From Phycisphaerales bacterium UBA3190 (GTDB taxonomy: Bacteria > Planctomycetota > Phycisphaerae > Phycisphaerales > UBA1924): a stretch of DNA of 64,000 bases. The DNA is taken from contig DEXG01000030.1 in NCBI GenBank assembly GCA_002364005.1, forward strand, positions 21,106-85,105. Direction: 5' to 3'. A program made the translations under genes and the position numbers. The notes under the pieces were generated by a model, which did no database searches, was not told the origin of the DNA, and worked only from the letters and a program-made list of their open reading frames with translations. The stretch's first letter is position 1. Each line of letters begins with the position of its first letter. Of the stretch, positions 15,897-24,632 are shown one piece after another.

Positions 15897-17222
15897 TCAG
15901 GTTGCATCAGCGGCACGCTCGATGGCGCCGATCAGGATCTCGGTGGCGCGATCCAGCAGCGCTGTTTCAACATTCAGCGGCGGGAACAGGATCAGGCATG
16001 TCCCGCCGCCGACCTTGAAGCTCAGCCCCTGACGGAGAGACTCGTACATAACACGGTCCGCGTGGGCCGGGTCGGTGAGTTCAACAGCGAGCATCAGCCC
16101 GACCTGACGCACATCGACAACGCCTGGAAGCGCGGAAAGCCGGGGCGCGTACGAGGCACGCCACGCCTGCCCCAACGCCGACGATCGCTCAACCAGGCCC
16201 TCGTGCTCCAATGTATCCAGCACCGCCAGGGCCGCGGCACTACCCACGGGCGATTTCTCATGGGTGTAGTGCCCGAGCGCGAGTTCCCGAACCGGGGTCG
16301 GGCCGAGATCGTTGAGTTCCGCACGCCCAACGACCGCGGCCTGCGGGAATATCCCGCCGCCGAGCCCCTTGCCGATCACCATCAGGTCCGGTGTCACCCC
16401 GGTATGCTCGCTGGCCCAGAGCATCCCGGATCGGCCGAGCCCGGTGGGGATTTCATCAAAGATCAGCAGCGTCCCGTTGCGATCGCACGCCGCCCGGACG
16501 CGTTGCCAGAATGCCGCGGGGGCGACACGGACCGTCGTTGCACGAATCGGCTCGGCGATGACCGCCGCGAAATCGTGCTGGTCCAGCAACGCCTCGATCG
16601 GTTCGACGCTCGCCTCGATGTCCGCCTCAGCGCTCATCAAGCCCCCGGGCGGGTCGACATGATGCACGCCGGGCAACATAGGCCCCATGCCGCGATGAAA
16701 CAGGTCTTGCCCGCTCAGCGAGGCGGCGTCGAGCGTTGCACCGTGGAAACTGTCGTGAAATGCGATGGTCTTGTGCCGCCCAGTACACGCCCGAGCGATC
16801 TTCAACGCGATACCCACGGCCGCCGAGCCGCTGGGGGTCAGCAGCACGCGAGCGTGATCCCGAAGCTCGCCCGGGGCACACGCGACCAGGCGGGTTGCGA
16901 GTTCGACCGCAGGGGAATTGGTATACCGGCGGGTGCAGTAGGGGAGTGATCGCATCTGCGTTTCGATGGCTTCGATCACCGCGGGGTGGGAGAAGCCGAG
17001 CTGATGGACCGAGTTGCCGTGGAAATCCAGCAATGTGCGCCCAGACCGCGTGGTGATGTATGGTCCCTCGGCGTTGATGATCTCGTCGAGGCACGGGGTC
17101 GAGAGGATCTGGTGGTAGTACAACGCCGAGTCGCGTTCGATGAGCGCGTTGGTCGGCTGGTCGCTCGTCCACCCCTCGCGCTCGGTACTGAGATTCTGGT
17201 CACCCTCGGTGATGTCGATCAT
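15897..17222 (-). CDS. pbfA: Class III PLP enzyme, probable (R)-1-hydroxy-2-aminoethylphosphonate ammonia-lyase
   Basis: The 441-residue fold-type I PLP enzyme has the Schiff-base lysine K285 in VIGKGLGGG and the ring-binding Asp D256 in IFDEIPTGLGR. It carries features I associate with PbfA: an N-terminal EGDQNLS segment, HQILSTPCLDE, DFHGNSVHQLGFSHP, RRYTNSPAVELA, ALGHYTHEKSPV and GLSFKVGGG. PbfA eliminates ammonia from 1-hydroxy-2-aminoethylphosphonate to give phosphonoacetaldehyde, the substrate of phosphonatase. A phosphonatase-like gene, a FAD amine oxidase and PhnCDE lie 14-20 kb away in the same window. An ordinary omega-transaminase remains possible. A GAGG site precedes the ATG; the gene is divergent from the secreted PLC-like gene. 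Confidence 0.65.
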   Translation of the reverse strand: MIDITEGDQNLSTEREGWTSDQPTNALIERDSALYYHQILSTPCLDEIINAEGPYITTRSGRTLLDFHGNSVHQLGFSHPAVIEAIETQMRSLPYCTRRYTNSPAVELATRLVACAPGELRDHARVLLTPSGSAAVGIALKIARACTGRHKTIAFHDSFHGATLDAASLSGQDLFHRGMGPMLPGVHHVDPPGGLMSAEADIEASVEPIEALLDQHDFAAVIAEPIRATTVRVAPAAFWQRVRAACDRNGTLLIFDEIPTGLGRSGMLWASEHTGVTPDLMVIGKGLGGGIFPQAAVVGRAELNDLGPTPVRELALGHYTHEKSPVGSAAALAVLDTLEHEGLVERSSALGQAWRASYAPRLSALPGVVDVRQVGLMLAVELTDPAHADRVMYESLRQGLSFKVGGGTCLILFPPLNVETALLDRATEILIGAIERAADAT

Positions 17223-17337
17223 GCTCGCCCTCGCTGGCTCTTGCGGATATGGTACCGACGCCCATCAGTGTCACGGTTTGGTGGCTGGGCATGAACAGAA
17301 TCTTTATACAGCGCCGAGTTGCGTGTGCGAGGTTGAA

Positions 17338-18369
17338 ATGCGTTTGAGCCAGTTGGTCGTGTCGGTGTGTCTGTCCCTCTCGCTTCCTATCGCGGCGTAC
17401 GGCGCGACTGAGCCCGGCGATCGGTCGCTGCTCAGCGCGCACAACTGCTACCCGTATCACGGGATGTGGTCCGATCGCATCGACCGCGCACTCAGCACGG
17501 GCTACCCGCTCTCGATTGAACAGGATCTCTGCTGGGCGCAGGTCGACGGTATGGAGGCGCCGCGTTCGCTTGTGGCGCACAACGGGCCATACAACACAGA
17601 GGTGCCGACGCTCGAGGAGCACTTCTTCGAGCGTGTGCGTGCGGATGTCGAGGCGTCGCTCGAGCGTGCACGCTCCGACGAGAGCGAACGGGAGCACTGG
17701 CCGATGATCGTGCTCGACCTGGACATTAAGGACAACAAGCCCGCCCACATCGACGCGATCGTAAAGGTCCTCAAGCAGTACCAGGGCTGGCTGACTACGG
17801 CTCCTCGGGCCGAGACGATCGACGATCGTCAGGAGCTGGACCTTGGCCCGATCATGGTGATCCTGACGGGCTCCGACAACCAGCGCCGTGTGCTGCACGA
17901 CGAACTGGAAATCGGCGAACCCATCCTGGCCTTCGGGCGATGCAAAACAAACGGGCCCGACACTTCGGGGATGAGCGATGAGCAGAAGCGCCGAGCGATC
18001 GCTTCGTTCCCGCCCGAGCGGATGGTTCCGTCTCCCGCCGACAACTTCCATCGGTGGTGGAACAACTCGTGGCATGTCGTCGAAGCAGGCGGCGCGAATC
18101 GAGCCGGCGATTGGACCGAAGCCGAGGCCGCCCGCTTGCAGGAACTGGTGGACCACGCGCATCGCATGGGCTATCTGATCCGTTTCTACACGATCAACGG
18201 CCACTCGTCCGCTGTAGGGGCCGCGGGCGGTTACGGCGGAGGATACAACACCGGCTCGATCCAGGCCGCACAGACGCGCTGGCGGGCACAGATCGAAGCC
18301 GGTGTTGATCTGATCGCAACCGATCAGTATGTGCACTTTGGCAGACTCCGCGATTCGATCACCGACTGA
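17338..18369 (+). CDS. Secreted PI-PLC/GDPD-superfamily phosphodiesterase
   Basis: The 343-residue protein has a signal peptide (MRLSQLVVSVCLSLSLPIAA, cleavage near YGA). The mature part begins SLLSAHNCYP, with IEQDLCW and LVAHNG further on, the His/Glu/Asp pattern of the TIM-barrel phosphodiesterases related to PI-specific phospholipase C and glycerophosphodiester phosphodiesterase. It ends GVDLIATDQYVHFG, also typical of that superfamily. A TATACA -10-like hexamer lies at 17305-17310 and a GAGG site at 17329. It is divergent from the PbfA-like gene and overlaps the convergent phosphatase gene by 11 nt. A role in releasing phosphate esters from lipids fits the neighbourhood; the substrate is unknown. 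Confidence 0.65.
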   Translation: MRLSQLVVSVCLSLSLPIAAYGATEPGDRSLLSAHNCYPYHGMWSDRIDRALSTGYPLSIEQDLCWAQVDGMEAPRSLVAHNGPYNTEVPTLEEHFFERVRADVEASLERARSDESEREHWPMIVLDLDIKDNKPAHIDAIVKVLKQYQGWLTTAPRAETIDDRQELDLGPIMVILTGSDNQRRVLHDELEIGEPILAFGRCKTNGPDTSGMSDEQKRRAIASFPPERMVPSPADNFHRWWNNSWHVVEAGGANRAGDWTEAEAARLQELVDHAHRMGYLIRFYTINGHSSAVGAAGGYGGGYNTGSIQAAQTRWRAQIEAGVDLIATDQYVHFGRLRDSITD

Positions 18370-20257
18370 TCGCTTCCCGTTCCTTGCGGATCTCGATGGT
18401 GTCGAACAGGCGTCCCTGATCATCGATGGCCTGCATGCGCAGGTGCCCGCCGACGATCTCCACATAGCAGATGTGGTGGGTGCTGACCTTCTTGCTCCCA
18501 AACCAGGGGTTGAAGGGTGCGAAGTCCTCCAGCCCGCCGCCGCCGCCACCGATGGTCATGTAGATCACGCCATTGTGCTCGACGGCTTCCCCAGCGCGGA
18601 GTGGGAAGGTGCGCTCGTAGACATGCACATGCCCGTTAAACACGATGTCCACGCCGTACTTCTCATACAGCGGGACCATCTGACGGGCGTTGCGATCCCC
18701 GAGCGTGGTCGGTCCTCGGAACGAGTCGCCAAAGTCGTTCTCGTCCGAGCTGTACGGCGGGCGGTGGTGCACGATGAACTTCCAGCGTGCCTCCGATGAG
18801 CCCAACTGCTTCTCCAGCCAGATGTACTGCTCGGTGCCCGGTCCCATGGGCTTCTCGCTGTCGAGCACGAAGAAGTCCGCGTCGCCATAGCTGTAGCTGT
18901 AGTAGTACTCCGGCGCGGGAAGGTCCATGTACTCGTAGTAGTGGCGTGCATTCTGCTCGTGGTTGCCCAGCACCGGGAACAGCGGCACGCGGTCGATCAG
19001 CGGACGCATGTTCGGGAAGAAGTGGTGGGTCCAGTGCGACTTGTTGGTCCCGGTGGTCACGAGGTCGCCGACTATCGAAACGAAGTTCGGACGGTGCGAC
19101 CAGGCGATATCCGAGACACGCTTGACGACCTCGGGGTTGGCCTGGGTGTCACCGATCATGACAAAGGTGAACGCCTTGCCCCGCTCGACCGCCGTCTGGA
19201 ACGAGTGCGTATCGGTCTTGGTGCTTTGCCCGTCGGGGCTCGTGGCAATGACCTCGTAGTAGTAGGGCTGCCCCGGATCAAGGTGCTCGATCCTGAGCGT
19301 GTGGATCCCCGCTTTGGGTGAGGAGTGGACCTCGCGAACCTCGCCCACGGCGGGCCGGTACCGCACCGTCACCTCCGCTTCGGTCGCCAGCTCGCAGACG
19401 ATCGAGACCGTGTACTGGGTGGCGTAGCAGAGGAACGGCTCGACGACCCATTCCAACTCTTGCTCACTCACGGGGTCGAGCTGGGCGATCACACGATTGC
19501 GAGAGAACTCCTCCATGATCTGCCCTGCGGGGATCGCCTCATCCATGAGGTACACATTCCGGATCTGCCCCTGCATTGGGTGCAGCTCGCTGGAGTCCAT
19601 ATACGCCCCGATCGCAACCGGTGTCTTTGGCTCATAGAGGACTTTGCCGTGCTGCTCGGTGCTCTCAGCATCCAGAACGCCGTTGACAAACAGGCGTGCG
19701 GCCTGGCCGTCGAATGTCGCGGTGACCATGTACCAGTGCCCGAGTTCGAACTTGGTTGAGCCATCAAGATAGGTCAGATTCCCATTACCGTCGTCAGCCC
19801 CGGTCGTGGAGATCCCGAATGTGAACGAGTCATTGTCGTAGCCGAGCACCCATCCCTTCTCCCGATCGCCGTTGTCGCTCACCGTGGAGAGGATCCCGCC
19901 CCAACGGGTCGGCTTATCGATGCGGATCCACGCGGTCGCGGTGAACGCGTCGTCGGGAAGCGTGTCGAAATCCTCCACCCGCTCGGAGACCAGGACATAC
20001 GCCCCGTCCCCATCGAGGCCGGGGCCCTCGAGCTTGATCGACTCGCCCAGCGCGTCCTGCGCGATCGTGTAGTGCCCACGAATCGAGAACTCATGATCGG
20101 TGATCGCGTGTGCGTGCTGCGCGTCGATATGGTCCTGGTCAAACTCGACGCCGAGCACGACCCGATCGTCTACCCGGCGGTGTTCCGGGTGTGCATAGGC
20201 AGCCGGGATTGTGGACAACACGGATGTGAGTGCGGCCATAACATAATATTGATTCAT
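18359..20257 (-). CDS. Secreted purple-acid-phosphatase-like metallophosphoesterase with LamG domain
   Basis: The 632-residue exported protein has a signal peptide ending TIPAAYA. Residues about 30-240 form a LamG/concanavalin-like jelly roll (TATAWIRID, WYMVTATFDG, ARLFVNG, QGQIRNVYLMDEAI). Residues about 265-360 are a fibronectin-III-like PAP N-terminal domain. The C-terminal catalytic domain shows the metallophosphoesterase motifs MIGDTQ, GDLVTTG, VLGNHEQ, VHHRPPY and NGHVHVYER, in the order and spacing of purple acid phosphatases. It should release phosphate from organic esters outside the cytoplasm. An AGGA site precedes the ATG. Its start faces the secreted-module genes across a 452-nt gap. 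Confidence 0.8.
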   Translation of the reverse strand: MNQYYVMAALTSVLSTIPAAYAHPEHRRVDDRVVLGVEFDQDHIDAQHAHAITDHEFSIRGHYTIAQDALGESIKLEGPGLDGDGAYVLVSERVEDFDTLPDDAFTATAWIRIDKPTRWGGILSTVSDNGDREKGWVLGYDNDSFTFGISTTGADDGNGNLTYLDGSTKFELGHWYMVTATFDGQAARLFVNGVLDAESTEQHGKVLYEPKTPVAIGAYMDSSELHPMQGQIRNVYLMDEAIPAGQIMEEFSRNRVIAQLDPVSEQELEWVVEPFLCYATQYTVSIVCELATEAEVTVRYRPAVGEVREVHSSPKAGIHTLRIEHLDPGQPYYYEVIATSPDGQSTKTDTHSFQTAVERGKAFTFVMIGDTQANPEVVKRVSDIAWSHRPNFVSIVGDLVTTGTNKSHWTHHFFPNMRPLIDRVPLFPVLGNHEQNARHYYEYMDLPAPEYYYSYSYGDADFFVLDSEKPMGPGTEQYIWLEKQLGSSEARWKFIVHHRPPYSSDENDFGDSFRGPTTLGDRNARQMVPLYEKYGVDIVFNGHVHVYERTFPLRAGEAVEHNGVIYMTIGGGGGGLEDFAPFNPWFGSKKVSTHHICYVEIVGGHLRMQAIDDQGRLFDTIEIRKEREAISR

Positions 20258-20709
20258 GTTCAGTTCCTGTCAAAGACGGTTTGGAGTGTGGCGCGGCTGG
20301 TCGACACGCGCCGCCCTGAGTGATGGATCGGCAAACGCGAACAGTCCCGCGCAGTGATGGGTCGGAACGCAAAAAACGACGATAAAGCGGGCGAAAACGG
20401 TCGTTTCTTGCTTGCTCTTCGATGCGTTGGACCACGCCCATCGAAACGATCTGCCCATGCTAGCCGGGGCGCCGTGCTTTTCAGCCGTGATGCCCGAAGA
20501 TAACAAAACCTTTGTTATTGCTTAATAGTCGGTTCGTCTGCATGTTTTCTCAACGCTGCGCCAAGTGTGCGCTAACACCGATGCCCGCGTCGCGGACTGT
20601 GATGATTTTCAGCTCCGACTGTGTATGCTCAGCGCGACATGTGCACCGGGTTCGGGCGCCGCTCATGGCGCCCCGGGGTACAGATGCTACTGGAGACTGG
20701 AGATCAATC
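20258..20709. other. Divergent intergenic region, 452 bp
   Basis: The longest gene-free stretch, between the phosphatase gene (minus) and the first module protein (plus). It holds a perfect 8+8 palindrome at 20500-20518 and a GGAGA ribosome-binding site at about 20698, eight bases before the plus-strand ATG. It becomes AT-richer around 20495-20530. I see no RNA gene and no convincing long ORF in it. Confidence 0.7.
20500..20518. promoter_or_regulatory. Palindromic operator-like site
   Basis: ATAACAAA and TTTGTTAT form a perfect 8-bp inverted repeat around ACC, in a locally AT-rich patch of a GC-rich genome, 191 nt before the first module gene. The symmetry suggests a dimeric regulator; the regulator is unknown. 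Confidence 0.5.
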
Positions 20710-21957
20710 ATGGCATTCACATGGAATAATGCGATCGTGCTCGCGGCGTTGAGCGCGGCCGCAGGATCGGCGTTCGGCGCAGAGCCGCTGGTAACGCTGT
20801 TCTCAGAAGACTTCGAATCGTTCCCGCTGACGGTGAACCAGGAAGAGGGCGTTCAGACGGGTACACTCGGCTGCGTGCTCGAGGCATTCCTGGGCGACGG
20901 CGTGATCTGTGACGGCGTCAACATCAACACCGAGTGTGGCGAGCCGCCCGTCCCCGCGACCATCGACTGCGGCGACTTCACCAATGTCGCGTTCGACGGC
21001 GAGTGGACCTACAACGGCTGGGAGCAGGAGTACGGCTTCGACTGGGACGGCCCCGGTGGCACCACTCCTGCGCAGCCCGGTGTTGGCGCTGCCGAGTGGC
21101 AGGGCTGGACCGTCGCTGATTTCGACTTCTGGCTCTCTGCAGACCAGCAGCAGCGTGAAGAGTTCACCAAAGCCAGCGGGCGTGTCCTCATCGCCGACCC
21201 CGACGAATGGGACGATTACGACCCGTTCGGCATCGATCCCGACTCGACCGGCGTGTTCAACACCCGCTTTACCTCGCCGGTGATCAATATCGACGGCGTC
21301 ACGGAGAACACCGTTTTGCTCCGTTTCGATTCCAGCTGGCGACCCGAGGACACCCAGAAGGCCGCCGTGAGCGTTTCCTTCGACGGTGGTGAGTTCACCC
21401 AGGTGGTGCTCTTCGAATCCGACGAGAGCTCGCCCGATTTCCATGACGACGAGACCAACGAATCCGTCGAGCTATTCGTCAATAACCCCTCCGGTGCAAC
21501 CACCATGCGTGTGCGGTTCGAGATGTACGACGCGACCAACGACTGGTGGTGGGCGGTCGACAACATCCAGGTCGCTGGCGTGGGTGGCGAACCCATCGAG
21601 CCCCCGAGCGATTTCAACCTGAGCATCGAGCAGTTCAACGACACCACCGTCGTCCCCATGAGCTGGACCCAGGCGCTCAACGCGGTCGAGTACGAAGTCA
21701 TCTTCGCAAACGACGCAGAGTACACCGATGTCGTACTCGCAGAGACAACCACCGATCTCTCATTCGCGACGAACGCGACAGACCTGGCGGCGGGTGCGTA
21801 CTTCGTGAAGGTTGTTGCTCGCAACGATCTGGGCACCAGCGAGCAGAGCACGCGCATCGGCGTGGACAACAACTGCTTCGTGGACCTCTCACCCGACGGC
21901 AACCTGAACTTCTTCGATGTCTCGGAGTTCCTGCAGCTCTTCAACGCGGGCGGCTGA
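20710..21957 (+). CDS. Secreted protein with WWWA(I/V)DN module, one dockerin-like repeat
   Basis: The 415-residue protein has a signal peptide to about residue 23 (SAFGA). Residues about 26-290 carry a module shared with the next gene and twice with the protein at 24633-27794: EDFES start, EWQGW, IADPDEWDDYD, DSSWRPED, SFDGGE, TNESVELF and NDWWWAVDNIQVAG. This copy has an extra Cys-containing insertion near residues 45-85. A fibronectin-III-like segment follows (about 300-390), then one LNFFDVSEFL repeat. Unlike its relatives it ends NAGG, lacking the terminal Cys. The ATG has a GGAGA site. The module is probably a beta-sandwich; function unknown. Confidence 0.75.
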   Translation: MAFTWNNAIVLAALSAAAGSAFGAEPLVTLFSEDFESFPLTVNQEEGVQTGTLGCVLEAFLGDGVICDGVNINTECGEPPVPATIDCGDFTNVAFDGEWTYNGWEQEYGFDWDGPGGTTPAQPGVGAAEWQGWTVADFDFWLSADQQQREEFTKASGRVLIADPDEWDDYDPFGIDPDSTGVFNTRFTSPVINIDGVTENTVLLRFDSSWRPEDTQKAAVSVSFDGGEFTQVVLFESDESSPDFHDDETNESVELFVNNPSGATTMRVRFEMYDATNDWWWAVDNIQVAGVGGEPIEPPSDFNLSIEQFNDTTVVPMSWTQALNAVEYEVIFANDAEYTDVVLAETTTDLSFATNATDLAAGAYFVKVVARNDLGTSEQSTRIGVDNNCFVDLSPDGNLNFFDVSEFLQLFNAGG

Positions 21958-22040
21958 TCCGAGATCACCGTGTCAGTTTGAAACCATGATCAACACAAAG
22001 TGCAACGGTCAGCCCAGGCTGATCGGCTAAGGAGATAGAA

Positions 22041-23168
22041 ATGAACCTGAATCAATCAAAGAACCTGAGCGCACTGCTCTTGTTCTGCGGCCTCACCGCC
22101 GCGGCGAACGCTCAGTCGCAGCAAGTCTTGTTCTTCGAGAACTTCGATACCATCACACTGGGCCAGAATGTCGAAGAAGGCATCGAAACCGGCTCCGGCG
22201 GCATCATGGACCAGGTCTGGAGCCCCGACTTCCCCGCCGGCTGGGATGTCGACTTCACCCTCCCAGGCATCGGCGTCCAAGAGTGGCAGGGATGGCACAT
22301 CGCCGACGGCGAGTGGTGGAACATGACCTGCGGCGATCAGGACCGCAGTGACTTCGTGCTCTCGTCAGAAGGCGGCCTCTCACGCGGTGGCGTCGCAATC
22401 GCCGACGGCGACGAGTGGGACGACTACGACGCCAACGGCCTCGACCCCGACGCCCAGGGCGAAATGGACACCATGATGAAGACCCCCGTCATCGACCTGG
22501 CAGGTGTCGCTGAGAACTCCGTCAACATCTCGTTCTTCTCATCATGGCGCCCGGAAGACAGCCAGACCGCCGTTCTTGAAGTCCGCTACGACGGCGGCAG
22601 CTGGGAAGAGGTCCTCCGCTGGGTCTCGGACGACACCGATCCCAACTTCAAGGATGACGCAACCAACGAGATCGTGAGCCTCGACATCAACAACCCCGCA
22701 GCCAGCGGGATGGAAGTCCGCTTCTCATACCTGGGCACAGACGACTGGTGGTGGGCGATCGACTCCATCCAGGTCAGCGGTGAGATCGAAGGCACGCCCG
22801 ACAACGCCCCGGGCTTTAACTTCATCGCGGCCGATGTGTTCAACGAGACCGGACGCCCGGTCATCAACCTCGGTGGCGCCGTCGGCGCCGACGAGTACAC
22901 CGTCCTGCTCGCCAAGGACGCCGAGTTCACCGATGTCCGCCAGTCCAGCACCGCCACAGCCGCGGGCGACTACATGATCCCCGGCATCCCCAACGGGATC
23001 TACTGGGTAAAGGCCATCGCCAACAACGACGCCGGCTCGCGTGATTCTGAGAACGCCATCCGCATCGTCGTTGACAACCCCAACGGCATCGACTTCAACG
23101 GCGACGGCTCGCTGAACTTCTTCGATGTCTCCATCTTCCTGCAGACCTTCAACGCGGGATGCCCGTGA
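22041..23168 (+). CDS. Secreted paralogue with WWWAIDS module and GC-type dockerin-like end
   Basis: The 375-residue protein is a tandem paralogue of the preceding one. Signal peptide to about residue 25 (ANAQS); module residues about 28-250 with ENFD, EWQGW, QDRSDF, IADGDEWDDYD, SSWRPED, YDGGSW and DDWWWAIDSIQVSG; fibronectin-III-like segment about 260-345; a single LNFFDVSIFL repeat and the terminal NAGCP. A strong AAGGAGA site precedes the ATG. It lies 83 nt after the first copy, so the two are probably cotranscribed. Role unknown; extracellular or cell-surface attached. Confidence 0.75.
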   Translation: MNLNQSKNLSALLLFCGLTAAANAQSQQVLFFENFDTITLGQNVEEGIETGSGGIMDQVWSPDFPAGWDVDFTLPGIGVQEWQGWHIADGEWWNMTCGDQDRSDFVLSSEGGLSRGGVAIADGDEWDDYDANGLDPDAQGEMDTMMKTPVIDLAGVAENSVNISFFSSWRPEDSQTAVLEVRYDGGSWEEVLRWVSDDTDPNFKDDATNEIVSLDINNPAASGMEVRFSYLGTDDWWWAIDSIQVSGEIEGTPDNAPGFNFIAADVFNETGRPVINLGGAVGADEYTVLLAKDAEFTDVRQSSTATAAGDYMIPGIPNGIYWVKAIANNDAGSRDSENAIRIVVDNPNGIDFNGDGSLNFFDVSIFLQTFNAGCP

Positions 23169-23189
23169 TCGCCTCTTGCTGAAACCACA

Positions 23190-23220
23190 CCGGATGCGCT
23201 GAGAAATCAGCGCACTCCGG
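23190..23220 (+). terminator. Strong hairpin after the module genes
   Basis: TGCGCTGA, GAAA tetraloop, TCAGCGCA (23195-23214), extended by CCGGA/TCCGG across one bulged base. It lies 21 nt after the stop codon. There is no U-run, so it may be a weak terminator or an mRNA 3'-end stabiliser. Confidence 0.55.
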
Positions 23221-23276
23221 ATTCTGAATGAACGCTCGTTCACACATAGCCACACAGCGCCAGAGGAGTCTCGCCG

Positions 23277-24158
23277 ATGAACACCGATCGAATCCGTCGT
23301 GCCCGCCACAAGAGCAAGAGGGCATTCACGCTCATTGAACTCCTGGTCGTCATCGCGATTATCGCGCTGCTCACCGGGATCCTCCTCCCCTCGCTCGGCC
23401 AGGCACGCGAAGCCGCACTGACACTCAAGTGCAAGGTCAACATGCGATCCATCGACTTCGCGATGAACCTCTACCGTGAGGACAACCGCGGCTGGGGCAA
23501 CGAGGAAAAAAACTATGGCGCTCGCTTCGACCTCAACGGTGCCCGCCTCGAGAGCGATGATCAGTTCGCATACTGGGGTGTGTTCTACGACGAGTACATC
23601 AACAACGCACTCGAAGTCTGGGAGGATCCGAAGTTCCAGCTGATGGACCCGTACCCATACTGGGGCGTGGACATCGACTTCATCTACGAAACCCAGCGAT
23701 ACCAGTCGTACGGGCTCAACGGGCTCCGCGCCAATAGCAACGATTCCAGCGATCCCCTCGCTCGCTACGGTCTCTGGCGCAACGCCGTGAAGGAGATCGA
23801 AGGCCGCGGCGGCGTCATCGTCCGATCCCAGGTCTCCTACCTGCGTCCGCTCTCTCAGCTCCGACGCCCCAACGACATGATCGTCTTCCAGGACGCATTC
23901 GAGCACCAGATGGAAACGGGCAACGATGCGCTCGACGGGCTCACCCAGTACGACAGCGGCTACGGCGGGCTGGAAGACTACTGGGAAGAAGCCTACTTCC
24001 GTCACAACGACGACTGCCACACCATGTTCGCTGACGGGCATGTCGAGGGGTTCAACCGACAGCAGATCACGGTCGACGGCGATCCCAAGCTGCGTTACTA
24101 CTACTCAGGCGATCCCGCGGACCAGCGCATCCTCGACGGGCGCGATCCCGCACCCTGA
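23277..24158 (+). CDS. Prepilin-like protein with H-X9-DG C-terminal motif
   Basis: The 293-residue protein starts with a short basic leader and a type IV prepilin-like segment, RAFTLIELLVVIAIIALL; cleavage would fall before F17, with Glu at position 5 of the mature form (E21). The rest is a hydrophilic domain, and near the C-terminus YFRHNDDCHTMFADGHVEGF carries the H-x-DG pattern of the large planctomycete family of single pseudopilin-like proteins. The residue before the cleavage site is Ala instead of the usual Gly. No secretion ATPase or pilus gene is nearby, so it probably uses machinery encoded elsewhere. It lies between the module genes and a phosphatase-module fusion in the same direction. 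Confidence 0.8.
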   Translation: MNTDRIRRARHKSKRAFTLIELLVVIAIIALLTGILLPSLGQAREAALTLKCKVNMRSIDFAMNLYREDNRGWGNEEKNYGARFDLNGARLESDDQFAYWGVFYDEYINNALEVWEDPKFQLMDPYPYWGVDIDFIYETQRYQSYGLNGLRANSNDSSDPLARYGLWRNAVKEIEGRGGVIVRSQVSYLRPLSQLRRPNDMIVFQDAFEHQMETGNDALDGLTQYDSGYGGLEDYWEEAYFRHNDDCHTMFADGHVEGFNRQQITVDGDPKLRYYYSGDPADQRILDGRDPAP

Positions 24159-24211
24159 TACTCAAAGCCGCTCATGATCTTCCGCTGATCGTATTTCGGA
24201 GAAAACCAGAC

Positions 24212-24562
24212 ATGGATCGTTCAAAGCTCACCAAAGTCATCATCTCAGGTGTCATCATCCTGGCCGCAGCCGTGCTCATCATCAGATCAGTCGGTGGTTC
24301 GGGCAGTCTGAATGCGAACCACATGGAATCGGCGCTGGAGGCGATGCCCACAGACGAGATCATCACCATGCGCCAGTCCCTTGCAGCACAGATCGCCGAG
24401 GCCAACCGCACGCGATCCGGCGAGAAGTCCGAGATGCTCCTCGGCTTCGAAGCAACACTCGAGGATTACGACCGCATGCTGCGTGAGCGGGGCACCGACC
24501 CGGACACCCTCGAAACCCCCTCCCTCGCACAAATGCCGCAGCGCCATGGCGAAGAACCCTGA
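24212..24562 (+). CDS. Small single-pass membrane protein, unknown
   Basis: The 116-residue protein has one N-terminal transmembrane helix (about 8-26, VIISGVIILAAAVLIIRSV) and a charged, helical soluble tail. I do not recognise a family. It sits 53 nt after the prepilin-like gene and 70 nt before the phosphatase-module gene, all in one direction. A small anchor or assembly factor for its exported neighbours is possible, but nothing in the sequence proves it. Confidence 0.55.
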   Translation: MDRSKLTKVIISGVIILAAAVLIIRSVGGSGSLNANHMESALEAMPTDEIITMRQSLAAQIAEANRTRSGEKSEMLLGFEATLEDYDRMLRERGTDPDTLETPSLAQMPQRHGEEP

Positions 24563-24632
24563 TCCCCGCGCCACACCGCCTCGTCGTACATCCATACCCG
24601 GCAGTGATGGCCGGAAAGAAAGCAATCAAAAT

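Noticed and set aside
20512..20709. Upstream extension of the first module gene to a TTG start
   Set aside because: The extension has no family-like sequence, while the ATG at 20710 has a good ribosome-binding site and begins a signal peptide.
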